DNA from: RGIG1959 sp045651865
Lineage (GTDB): Bacteria > Bacillota > Clostridia > Oscillospirales > Acutalibacteraceae
Length of the DNA: 22,087 nt
NCBI GenBank assembly: GCA_045651865.1
Contig: JAZRTC010000069.1
Location: 1 to 22,087, forward strand
Reading direction: 5' to 3'
Shown here: positions 13,820 to 20,113 of the stretch, one piece after another
Numbering within the stretch: the stretch's first letter is position 1
How the letters are laid out: every line of letters starts with the position of its first letter
Notes under the pieces: model-generated
Seen by the model: only the letters and a program-made list of their open reading frames with translations
Database searches by the model: none
What the model was told of the DNA's origin: nothing
Program-made: the position numbers and the translations under genes

Positions 13820-14139
13820 TGGTTTTCCTCGGCATAGGGCAGGGGAATATCCTTGTCCTGCATGCGGCCGAACACCATGTCGTACGCGTCACAGCCGTAG
13901 ATCAGCGAGCGGTTGACGCGGCTGATGGTTGCAGTGGATGCGCCTGTAGCAGCAACGATGTCGCTGTATACGCGTTTGTCGCTGAGCATCTTGGCGACGA
14001 CAATACGCTGGGACAGCGCCTTGATTTCGGCAACCGTGCACAGATCCTCAAAGAACTGATAGCATTCTTCGACCGATTCCAGCTGCAGAATCGCCTGAAA
14101 CAGGAAGTCGGCGTTGGAGTCCTTGATTTTGGAATTCAT
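13816..14139 (-). CDS. TrpR-like regulator (YerC/YecD family)
   Basis: A 107-residue protein of the TrpR/YerC-YecD type. The helix-turn-helix is IKALSQRIVVAKMLSDKRVY then SDIVAATGASTATISRVNRS, about residues 40-80, matching the pattern of YerC homologues (ALSQR...ML.....Y..I...TG.STATISRV). B. subtilis YerC-type proteins lack the tryptophan pocket of true TrpR and their ligand is unknown. I chose ATG 14139 because AAAGGAGA sits eight bases upstream; the open frame extends further to 14328 but would run through the promoter and the divergent one. It is first in an operon with the methyltransferase (4-base overlap) and Hsp33. Confidence 0.92.
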   Translation of the reverse strand: MNSKIKDSNADFLFQAILQLESVEECYQFFEDLCTVAEIKALSQRIVVAKMLSDKRVYSDIVAATGASTATISRVNRSLIYGCDAYDMVFGRMQDKDIPLPYAEENQ

Positions 14140-14173
14140 AGTAACATCTCCTTTTGGTGTTTCGTACTTTAAA

Positions 14174-14202
14174 ATTTTAGCATAATAAACCACGAAAGTA
14201 AA
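14174..14202 (-). promoter_or_regulatory. Promoter of the TrpR-like/methyltransferase/Hsp33 operon
   Basis: Minus-strand TTTACT (14197-14202), 17 bases, TAAAAT (14174-14179) with an extended TGC in front. It is divergent from the rpmG operon promoter 40 bases away. Confidence 0.7.
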
Positions 14203-14241
14203 GAGGTTTTTGAGAAAAAATAAAATATTTTCAAAAAAGGC

Positions 14242-14270
14242 TTGACCGAATGGAAATAGTGTGATACAAT
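14242..14270 (+). promoter_or_regulatory. Promoter of the rpmG-secE-nusG-rplKA operon
   Basis: TTGACC (14242-14247), 17 bases, TACAAT (14265-14270) with extended TGA. A leader of roughly 95 bases follows, containing GCGC-rich and TCCCT/AGGGA inverted repeats but no recognised regulatory RNA. Confidence 0.85.
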
Positions 14271-14371
14271 TGCTATACCTCAAAAAGGGGTTATTTTTTT
14301 GCGCGCATTTTTGCGCGGTCCCTTTCACGAGGGAGGCTTATCAATTTCCGAAATATGGAGGTGCCGTTAGA

Positions 14372-14521
14372 ATGAGAGTGAAGATCACACTGGCTTGCAT
14401 GGAGTGTAAGCAACGCAACTACAACACCATGAAGAACAAGAAGAACGATCCGGACAGACTGGAAATGAACAAGTACTGCCGCTTCTGCAAGAAGCACACT
14501 GTTCATCGCGAAACGAAGTAA
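14372..14521 (+). CDS. rpmG: 50S ribosomal protein L33
   Basis: A 49-residue zinc-ribbon form of L33 (C+ type). MRVKITLACMECKQRNY carries the first Cys pair (C9, C12) and KYCRFCKKHTVHRETK the second (C36, C39), with the typical NDPDRLEMNKYC segment between. It is part of the large ribosomal subunit. I chose ATG 14372 because GGAGGTG (14357-14363) precedes it by eight bases; the longer frame from 14261 contains the promoter. First gene of the operon, as in most Firmicutes where rpmG precedes secE. Confidence 0.97.
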   Translation: MRVKITLACMECKQRNYNTMKNKKNDPDRLEMNKYCRFCKKHTVHRETK

Positions 14522-14563
14522 GATACTGATCATTCGACTTGAAAACAGAAAGGAAGGGTCTCG

Positions 14564-14833
14564 ATGGCTGACGAAAAAATCGTGAGCAAGACGGAAGCGG
14601 AAAAGAAACCCGCGAAGTCTGAGAAAAGCAAGAAACCCGGTATGTTCCGTCGGATCGGCAAGTATCTGCGTGACACAAAAGGCGAACTCAAGAAGATCAT
14701 CTGGCCGACCTTTTCGAGCGTTGTGCGCAATACGCTGGTAACGCTGGCTGTCTGCGCGGTTCTCGGCGTGTTGGTCTGCCTGGTCGACTTCGGCTTGTCC
14801 GCACTGATCGATCTGGTATTGTCGCTGGGCTGA
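14564..14833 (+). CDS. secE: Preprotein translocase subunit SecE
   Basis: An 89-residue subunit of the SecYEG channel in the inner (cytoplasmic) membrane. A Lys-rich N-terminus (about 1-28) precedes the conserved amphipathic region RIGKYLRDTKGELKKIIWPT (30-49), the SecE hallmark, and one transmembrane helix (about 56-84). The single-helix architecture is the usual Gram-positive short form. AGGAAGG lies six bases before the start. Gap of 42 bases from rpmG and 34 to nusG. Confidence 0.97.
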   Translation: MADEKIVSKTEAEKKPAKSEKSKKPGMFRRIGKYLRDTKGELKKIIWPTFSSVVRNTLVTLAVCAVLGVLVCLVDFGLSALIDLVLSLG

Positions 14834-14867
14834 TCCTCCGCGGCGTAATTGCAAGGAGGGCTGACAG

Positions 14868-15389
14868 ATGGACGAAGCAAAGTGGTATATCGTACATACC
14901 TATTCGGGTTATGAAAACAAGGTTGCCGATAACCTCGCAACGATCGTGGAAAACCGCGGTCTGGGCGAGCTGATTCAGGAAATCCGTATTCCCACCGAAA
15001 CGGTGACTGAGATCAAAGACGGCAAAAAGCGTGATGTCGAACGCAAACTCTTCCCGAGCTATGTCTTCGTGAAGATGGTTATGAGCGACGACACATGGTT
15101 CATTGTGCGCAACACACGCGGCTGCACGGGCTTTGTCGGTCCTGCAGGCAAACCGACACCGCTGACAGAGGCGGAGGTCGAGTCGCTCGGCGTGGAAGTG
15201 CACGAGATCGTCATTGACTTTGCAGTCGGTGACACGGTCCGCATCATTGACGGCCCGCTGGAAAACTTCACGGGTCATGTCGAAGAAATCGATGCAGACA
15301 AAAACAAGGTCAAGGTCCTCATCTCGATGTTCGGTCGCGAGACCAGCGCCGAGGTGGAGATCGACCAGGTCGAGCTGTTCAACGGCTAA
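14868..15389 (+). CDS. nusG: Transcription termination/antitermination protein NusG
   Basis: A 173-residue transcription elongation factor that binds RNA polymerase and links it to Rho or ribosomes. The NGN domain (1-115) begins AKWYIVHTYSGYENKVADNL and contains ERKLFPSYVFVKMVM and TRGCTGFVG. The C-terminal KOW domain (about 120-173) contains VGDTVRIIDGPLENFTGHVE and KVLISMFGRETSAEVEIDQV. Length is normal. AAGGAGG sits eight bases upstream of the ATG. Confidence 0.98.
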   Translation: MDEAKWYIVHTYSGYENKVADNLATIVENRGLGELIQEIRIPTETVTEIKDGKKRDVERKLFPSYVFVKMVMSDDTWFIVRNTRGCTGFVGPAGKPTPLTEAEVESLGVEVHEIVIDFAVGDTVRIIDGPLENFTGHVEEIDADKNKVKVLISMFGRETSAEVEIDQVELFNG

Positions 15390-15544
15390 GCGCCGACAGC
15401 TCAGTAAGCAAGAAGTTTTACGCAAATGGCGTATTACCTGTGTGCAGGACACTCTTCCTGCTGTGGGAGGAACGGTCGCTTCTGTAAATCAGAGGTCGTG
15501 AGCTGTTCCGCCATTGACCACGAATTTTGGAGGTGCAAGTAAAA
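15390..15544 (+). promoter_or_regulatory. nusG-rplK leader with L1-type structured element
   Basis: No gene. A GCAGGA/TCCTGC hairpin (15444-15461) is followed by an element with GTGG (15463-15466) pairing CCAC (15518-15521) and GGAAC (15469-15473) pairing GTTCC (15505-15509), separated by a GA / GCCATTGA internal loop. A TCTG/CAGA hairpin fills the interior. The outer design recurs upstream of rplA. Repressor binding by L1 would fit known L11-operon autoregulation, but is inferred. RBS GGAGGTG is at 15529-15535. Confidence 0.6.
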
Positions 15545-15970
15545 ATGGCTCAAAAAATCACCGGTTACATCAAACTGCAAATTCCGGCGGGCAAGGCCAC
15601 GCCGGCGCCCCCTGTCGGCCCTGCTCTCGGTCAGCACGGTGTCAACATCATGGCGTTCACCAAGGAATTCAACGAGCGTACGAAGAACGATGTGGGTCTG
15701 ATCATTCCTGTCGTTATCACCGTGTATGCGGACCGTTCGTTCACGTTCATCACCAAGACTCCCCCTGCGGCAGTCCTCATCAAGAAGGCTTGCGGCATTG
15801 AGTCGGGCTCTGGTGTTCCGAACAAGACCAAGGTTGCCAAGATCACGACCGAGCAAATCAGAAAAATCGCCGAGACGAAGATGAAGGACCTGAATGCCGC
15901 TACCATCGAGACTGCTATGAGCATGATCGCGGGCACCGCGCGCAGCATGGGTGTCGAAGTCGTCGACTGA
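15545..15970 (+). CDS. rplK: 50S ribosomal protein L11
   Basis: A 141-residue protein of the GTPase-associated centre of the 50S subunit. MAQKITGYIKLQIPAGKATP followed by APPVGPALGQHGVNIMAFTK is the L11 N-terminal signature, and the C-terminal rRNA-binding domain includes KTPPAAVLIKKACGIESGSG and IAGTARSMGVEV. ATG 15545 is used because GGAGGTG precedes it by nine bases; the in-frame TTG at 15527 has no ribosome site. Confidence 0.98.
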   Translation: MAQKITGYIKLQIPAGKATPAPPVGPALGQHGVNIMAFTKEFNERTKNDVGLIIPVVITVYADRSFTFITKTPPAAVLIKKACGIESGSGVPNKTKVAKITTEQIRKIAETKMKDLNAATIETAMSMIAGTARSMGVEVVD

Positions 15971-15977
15971 TTTTCGG

Positions 15978-16011
15978 GTGGGAGGAACCCCTCAACATTC
16001 CGATTTACCAC
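15978..16011 (+). promoter_or_regulatory. L1-type structured element before rplA
   Basis: GTGG (15978-15981) pairs with CCAC (16008-16011), and GGAA (15984-15987) with TTCC (15998-16001), leaving an asymmetric internal loop GA / GATTTA and a terminal loop. GTGGGAGGAAC is identical to the first eleven bases of the element before rplK. Candidate site for autogenous control by L1. Confidence 0.55.
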
Positions 16012-16072
16012 TCAGCCGCCGCTGCTCGAAGAATGAGCAAAATCAGGCGGACTCAACAGGGAGGAACACATT

Positions 16073-16762
16073 ATGAAACACGGTAAGAAATATGTCGACA
16101 GCGCGAAGCTGATCGACTCGCAAAACCTTTATGATGTCTCCGAAGCTCTCGACCTTGCGGTGAAGACCGGCAAGGCGAAGTTCGACGAGACTGTCGAAGT
16201 GCATGTTAAGCTTGGCGTTGACGGCCGTCACGCTGACCAGCAGGTCCGCGGCGCGATCGTTCTGCCCAACGGTACCGGTAAAGAAGTCCGCGTCCTCGTG
16301 TTCGCGAAGGGCGACAAGGCTACCGCTGCTACCGAAGCAGGTGCCGAGTATGTCGGTGACGACGATCTGATCGCTAAGATCAACGGCGGTTGGATGGACT
16401 TTGATGTCGTCATCGCCAGCCCCGATATGATGGGCGTTGTCGGTCGTCTGGGTAAGGTCCTCGGCCCCCGTGGCTTGATGCCGACCCCGAAGGCTGGTAC
16501 CGTTACCCCCGATGTCGCAAAGGCTGTTGCTGAAGCTAAAGCGGGTAAAATCGAGTACCGTCTCGACAAGACCAACATCATCCACTGCCCGATCGGCAAG
16601 GTTTCCTTCGGTGTCGAGAAGCTCCAGGAGAACTTCGAGGCTCTGCTCGGCGCGATCGTTCGTGCAAAACCTGCTGCTGCAAAGGGTCAGTACATCCGCT
16701 CCTGCACCGTCGCTTCCACGATGGGCCCGGGCGTGAAAATCAACCCCAACAAGGTTGGCTAA
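16073..16762 (+). CDS. rplA: 50S ribosomal protein L1
   Basis: A 229-residue protein of the L1 stalk, involved in release of the E-site tRNA and in many bacteria a repressor of its own operon. MKHGKKYVDSAKLIDSQNLY opens the protein; the signature VLGPRGLMPTPKAGTVT and the later SFGVEKLQENFEALL are typical. AGGGAGG lies eight bases before the ATG. Last gene of the first ribosomal operon; a weak AT-rich palindrome follows the stop. Confidence 0.98.
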   Translation: MKHGKKYVDSAKLIDSQNLYDVSEALDLAVKTGKAKFDETVEVHVKLGVDGRHADQQVRGAIVLPNGTGKEVRVLVFAKGDKATAATEAGAEYVGDDDLIAKINGGWMDFDVVIASPDMMGVVGRLGKVLGPRGLMPTPKAGTVTPDVAKAVAEAKAGKIEYRLDKTNIIHCPIGKVSFGVEKLQENFEALLGAIVRAKPAAAKGQYIRSCTVASTMGPGVKINPNKVG

Positions 16763-16789
16763 ATTATTTTGCGGATTTCGCAAAATAAT
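16763..16789 (+). terminator. Possible weak terminator after rplA
   Basis: ATTATTTTGCG / CGCAAAATAAT (16763-16773 with 16779-16789), an 11-bp AT-rich stem right after the stop, without a following T-run. It may protect the mRNA end or attenuate only weakly. Confidence 0.4.
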
Positions 16790-16791
16790 AC

Positions 16792-16820
16792 TTGCAAATT
16801 GAAGAAGACTGTGATATAAT
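16792..16820 (+). promoter_or_regulatory. Promoter of rplJ-rplL
   Basis: TTGCAA (16792-16797), exactly 17 bases, perfect TATAAT (16815-16820) with extended TGA. Confidence 0.9.
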
Positions 16821-16835
16821 CCATATTGCTGTTTT

Positions 16836-16983
16836 CCACAGACAGTAGGTGTACGGCTGTACATAACGATCTTAGGATCACCTACCGAGGGATGGCATGG
16901 AAAAGTTTATCCGATAGTTTTGTCGGAGAATACTGTCCTGTTGTCGCTTATGCCCTCTCTGTGAAAGCAGAGAGGGCTTTTTT
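16836..16983 (+). promoter_or_regulatory. L10 ribosomal leader with attenuator terminator
   Basis: The leader folds with GACAGT (16841-16846) pairing ACTGTC (16932-16937) and the inner GTAGGTG pairing CACCTAC (16879-16885), the arrangement of the L10 leader motif (Rfam L10_leader). It ends in a terminator with a 10-bp stem GCCCTCTCTG / CAGAGAGGGC (16952-16961 with 16968-16977) and TTTTTT. L10, or the L10-L12 complex, is expected to bind the leader and control readthrough into rplJ. Confidence 0.85.
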
Positions 16984-17028
16984 ACAGCCATTATAACCAC
17001 GATTATCACTTGGGAGGTGAAATGAATA

Positions 17029-17532
17029 ATGGCAAGCGAAATGATTTTGAAGCAAAAGCAGGAACTCGTTGCGAACCTGACCGAAAAGCTGCAGAACGCT
17101 GTCGCCGGTGTTGTTGTCGATTACAAAGGCATCAATGTTGAGGACGACACGAAGCTCCGCCGTGAGCTCCGCGAAGCAGGCATCGAATACTTCGTTGTGA
17201 AGAACACGATGCTCCGCCGTGCTGCTGCGAATGTTGGTCTGTCCGCTCTGGATTCTGTTCTGGAAGGCTCGACCGCTCTGGCGATCAGCAACGACGATCA
17301 CACTGCTGCGGCTCGTATCCTTACGAAGTACGCAGAAACCAGCAAGACCTTCTCTGTTAAGGCAGGTTTCCTCGATGGCGAAGTTATCGATGCGGCGAAA
17401 GTCGACGAACTCGGTAAGATCCCCTCGAAGGATGTCATGGTCGCGATCACGCTGGGCACCCTGCTTGCGCCCATCTCCGGTCTTGCTCGCGTCCTGAACG
17501 CGATCGCCGAGAAACAAGGCGCCGAGGCGTAA
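17029..17532 (+). CDS. rplJ: 50S ribosomal protein L10
   Basis: A 167-residue protein that anchors L7/L12 dimers to the 50S stalk. The N-terminal rRNA-binding domain includes KQELVANLTEKLQNAVAGVV and the signature YFVVKNTMLRRAA; the C-terminal helix that holds L7/L12 dimers is APISGLARVLNAIAEKQGAE. GGGAGGTG lies nine bases before ATG 17029. A different ATG at 17022 is out of frame. First gene after the L10 leader. Confidence 0.97.
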   Translation: MASEMILKQKQELVANLTEKLQNAVAGVVVDYKGINVEDDTKLRRELREAGIEYFVVKNTMLRRAAANVGLSALDSVLEGSTALAISNDDHTAAARILTKYAETSKTFSVKAGFLDGEVIDAAKVDELGKIPSKDVMVAITLGTLLAPISGLARVLNAIAEKQGAEA

Positions 17533-17562
17533 TGTCTCAAACAATTTTTGCAACCCCTATCC

Positions 17563-17582
17563 GACGCGCATCGTAGCGTGTC
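17563..17582 (+). other. rplJ-rplL intercistronic hairpin
   Basis: GACGCGC (17563-17569) pairs with GCGTGTC (17576-17582), one G-U, around loop ATCGTA. No U-tract follows, so it is not a terminator. It may help set the excess of L7/L12 over L10 by influencing mRNA processing; inference. Confidence 0.5.
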
Positions 17583-17630
17583 ACAAGAAACAAAATTTTA
17601 AAAACAATCCTAAAAACGGAGGTACTTATC

Positions 17631-18005
17631 ATGTCTGAGAAAATCACTCAAATCATTGAAGAAGTCAAGGCTATGACTGTCCTTGAGCTGTCTGAGCTTG
17701 TCAAGGCTCTCGAAGAGGAGTTCGGCGTTTCCGCTGCTGCTCCCGTTGCTGTTGCTGCTGCTCCCGGCGCTGCTGCTGCCGCTGAGGAAGAGAAGACCGA
17801 GTTTGATGTCGTGCTGAAGAGCGCGGGCGCGAACAAGGTTGGCGTTATCAAGGTTGTTAAGGAAGTTACCGGCCTTGGCCTGAAGGAAGCTAAGGAAGTT
17901 GTTGACGGCGCTCCCAAGACCGTCAAGGAAGGCGCTTCCAAGGACGACGCTGAGGCGATCAAAGCGAAGCTCGAAGAGGCTGGCGCTGAGGTTGAGATTA
18001 AATAA
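17631..18005 (+). CDS. rplL: 50S ribosomal protein L7/L12
   Basis: A 124-residue stalk protein that recruits translation GTPases. N-terminal dimerisation helices (MTVLELSELVKALEEEFGVS), an Ala/Pro-rich hinge (about 36-52) and the C-terminal domain with KVGVIKVVKEVTGLGLKEAK followed by EVVDGAPKTVKEG are all present. The usual length is about 120-125. GGAGGT lies seven bases before the start. It is followed by a strong terminator and not by rpoB. Confidence 0.98.
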   Translation: MSEKITQIIEEVKAMTVLELSELVKALEEEFGVSAAAPVAVAAAPGAAAAAEEEKTEFDVVLKSAGANKVGVIKVVKEVTGLGLKEAKEVVDGAPKTVKEGASKDDAEAIKAKLEEAGAEVEIK

Positions 18006-18025
18006 TCAACTTTTTCTTCAAAATG

Positions 18026-18060
18026 AAAACACCGCTCTGTGCAAACAGGGCGGTGTTTTT
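18026..18060 (+). terminator. Terminator of rplJ-rplL
   Basis: AAAACACCGCTCTGT / ACAGGGCGGTGTTTT (18026-18040 with 18045-18059; one mismatch-like wobble) with loop GCAA and trailing Ts. Confidence 0.93.
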
Positions 18061-18212
18061 GCGTTTGCAGGGTAATGCTTTGCGGCAACATCGTAGGGTG
18101 CGCAGACCCCTGCGTATCACATCGATAACAACCGGAATCGGAGCGAATGGTGTTCTCTCTACGCCTTACGCTTGTTCGATATGGTCAACGGTCTTGTTTA
18201 AAATCGAATAAC
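18061..18212. other. Intergenic stretch with no recognised feature
   Basis: About 150 bases between the rplL terminator and the next hairpin. No credible open frame with a ribosome site, no promoter and no known RNA motif was found. Confidence 0.6.
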
Positions 18213-18256
18213 AAAAAGTCCCGCAGTATTTTCAATGAAATACCGCGGGACTTTTT
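18213..18256. terminator. Terminator of the large membrane protein gene (bidirectional)
   Basis: AAAAAGTCCCGC-GTATTT opposite AAATACCGCGGGACTTTTT (18213-18231 with 18238-18256, one mismatch), with A-run and T-run flanks so it can act on both strands. Its CCGCGGGA core resembles the terminator at 5565-5598. Confidence 0.88.
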
Positions 18257-18268
18257 ATAGTATACTTT

Positions 18269-19957
18269 TTATCCCACAGTCACGGCAGTTACTTCCACCG
18301 TGGGGGCATCCTCCAAAGCGGTCACGACCGACAGTGTGACGGTATCGCCGCTTTTCAGGAAGGGCAGTTCGGGCGAGACGCTGATATCCGCAATAAAGAT
18401 GCGGTTGTCGCCTTCAAGGCGGAGATAATACTTCGTCGAGCCGTTCACAACCGCTTCGCGGATCTCGGTGATCACGGCGGTGAGGTCGCTTGTGGTCTGC
18501 TCAATCTCAACTTCGTCGGAGTTTGTCAGCTTCGCGATATAATCCGCCTGCGCCGTCTTCACGGAATCACCCGTGCCGACGATGTGATAGCGCTCGACAT
18601 CGACATACGCGTACATTTTAACAAGTCCCGACGCATCTTTCAGCGCCATAAAATAGGTCGGGCGGTCAGCGATGTTCAAAAGCAGCGGGAAAGTCGCATT
18701 GTAGCCGAGGTGTTGCACCTGGCCCTCGGCAGAGGACATTGCCGAATATTCCTCTGCACCCGGCACTTCGTAGAACTTCGTTTCTTTGGTGCGCATATTC
18801 ACCAGCACAAAGCCGATGTTTGATTCGTCGGCGGTTGCCGAGGTCATACCGGTGTAAAGATACACATCGTCGTTGTTGGCGATATAGTTATAGCCGTCGG
18901 TGGTCACGCGGACATTGCGTTGACCGAAATAGGCATTGAGGAAGCCTTCCTGATATTTGCCGTTCCAGTTGAGTTGGTTGATGATGTGGTAGGAATCGTA
19001 CACGCGGTCGACCCACTGCGGGATGTCTGCTGCGTCGTAATATTGCGTTTCGCCCGTGATGGCGTTGGCAAGCACGGCACCCTTGACATCAATGCCGTTC
19101 CAAAGCCCGATGCGGTATTTCATGCACGGGGCAACCCAATACGGTATGCCGTTATCGTCGATCTCGAACAGCACTTCGCTGAAAATCTCGGTGGGGTAGG
19201 CAAAGCGCAGATGGCGCATGATGTTGCGCATAAACAGCTCGCTTTCCGAATAACGGATGCCCTGTCCTTCGGGCAAGCGGACAAGGTCGGTCTCTTGTGT
19301 GACCATGTCGACGGTGATATAACCGGGGATGCCGTTTTGGCGGTTGCCCAGCCATTTGAAGATATCGGCGTAGACAAGCGGCGTGACACGCATGGGTTTT
19401 TCGCCGACATTGATCTGGGTGTAGTCGGGTGAGATCTCAAACTGCGACACCAGATCGGGGATGGTGCCGAGCTGCCGTTGACCGAGTCGGCTTGCCGTGT
19501 CGCGATCGACAACGGGAATCTGATCCATCGACAACTCTGCAATATCGGTTGCAAAGTCGCCTTCCTCAATCACGATGAGATCGCGGTAAGCGCCCGCGTG
19601 AAAGATCTCGGCGCCGATCAGCGTGCCGCCGAACAGCAACACTACAATCGCGAGAACGGTCATCACGATCATACCGCGCCAGCTTTTAAAAAACTTCTTT
19701 TTCGGCTTGAACGACGGAGGGTTACGGAAGATGACCTGCCCGTTTTGGTCGGCATGGATGCCTAAGCCTTTGATTCCTGCTATGATCGAACCCAGTGAGA
19801 AGCAGGCGAGAGCGGCAATCAGCACCTGGGCAACAAACAGCCAGAAGCTCGGACTGCGCAGGTTGAGCGGCGGGAGCTGAAACCAGAACAGCAAAAAGCC
19901 AATCACAGCAGTGGCAAGCCCCGACAGGATGAGTGTGAGTGCGGACGGTTTTTTCAT
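18269..19957 (-). CDS. Large membrane-anchored protein of unknown function
   Basis: A 562-residue protein whose family resembles conserved, uncharacterised membrane proteins of Clostridia and Bacilli; I cannot name a function. Three hydrophobic helices lie near residues 7-25 (ALTLILSGLATAVIGFLLF), 38-62 and 95-118 (RGMIVMTVLAIVVLLFGGTL). About 430 residues follow, probably extracellular, with conserved-looking segments IPVVDRDTASRLGQRQLG, ISPDYTQINVGEKPMRVTPL, GIPGYITVDMVTQETDLVRL and FEIDDNGIPYWVAPC. The C-terminus (about 480-562) looks like a small beta barrel (KYYLRLEGDNRIFIADISVS). The ATG 19957 is preceded only by a weak AAGAAG site; the longer frame to 20035 includes the promoter at 19993-20021. 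Monocistronic. Confidence 0.85.
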   Translation of the reverse strand: MKKPSALTLILSGLATAVIGFLLFWFQLPPLNLRSPSFWLFVAQVLIAALACFSLGSIIAGIKGLGIHADQNGQVIFRNPPSFKPKKKFFKSWRGMIVMTVLAIVVLLFGGTLIGAEIFHAGAYRDLIVIEEGDFATDIAELSMDQIPVVDRDTASRLGQRQLGTIPDLVSQFEISPDYTQINVGEKPMRVTPLVYADIFKWLGNRQNGIPGYITVDMVTQETDLVRLPEGQGIRYSESELFMRNIMRHLRFAYPTEIFSEVLFEIDDNGIPYWVAPCMKYRIGLWNGIDVKGAVLANAITGETQYYDAADIPQWVDRVYDSYHIINQLNWNGKYQEGFLNAYFGQRNVRVTTDGYNYIANNDDVYLYTGMTSATADESNIGFVLVNMRTKETKFYEVPGAEEYSAMSSAEGQVQHLGYNATFPLLLNIADRPTYFMALKDASGLVKMYAYVDVERYHIVGTGDSVKTAQADYIAKLTNSDEVEIEQTTSDLTAVITEIREAVVNGSTKYYLRLEGDNRIFIADISVSPELPFLKSGDTVTLSVVTALEDAPTVEVTAVTVG

Positions 19958-19992
19958 AAAGATTCGCTTCTTTCTTATAGGATATATATAGT

Positions 19993-20021
19993 AGTATACC
20001 ACCGTTGTGACGGCGGTGCAA
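19993..20021 (-). promoter_or_regulatory. Promoter of the large membrane protein gene
   Basis: Minus-strand TTGCAC (20016-20021), 17 bases, TATACT (19993-19998). Divergent from the promoter of the O-acyltransferase gene. Confidence 0.75.
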
Positions 20022-20044
20022 CCAAAAATGGTCAAAGTTGTTAC

Positions 20045-20073
20045 TTGACTTGTGATGTTTCCTTGCTTACAAT
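20045..20073 (+). promoter_or_regulatory. Promoter of the MBOAT/DHHW genes
   Basis: TTGACT (20045-20050), 17 bases, TACAAT (20068-20073). It sits inside the 5' part of the longest open frame, which argues for the downstream start at 20114. Confidence 0.8.
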
Positions 20074-20113
20074 GAAAGGTGGACTGTCAGATAAGAGAGG
20101 AATTTGTCGAAAT

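Noticed and set aside
14697..15452. Minus-strand open frame across secE and nusG
   Set aside because: Antisense to two certain genes; no ribosome site or recognisable family.
16043..16864. Minus-strand open frame across rplA
   Set aside because: Shadow of L1 codons; no start signals; L1 identity is certain.
20045..20113. Upstream extension of the MBOAT gene to 20045
   Set aside because: This segment contains the TTGACT-17-TACAAT promoter and no ribosome site; MBOAT proteins normally begin at the hydrophobic MVF-like start.
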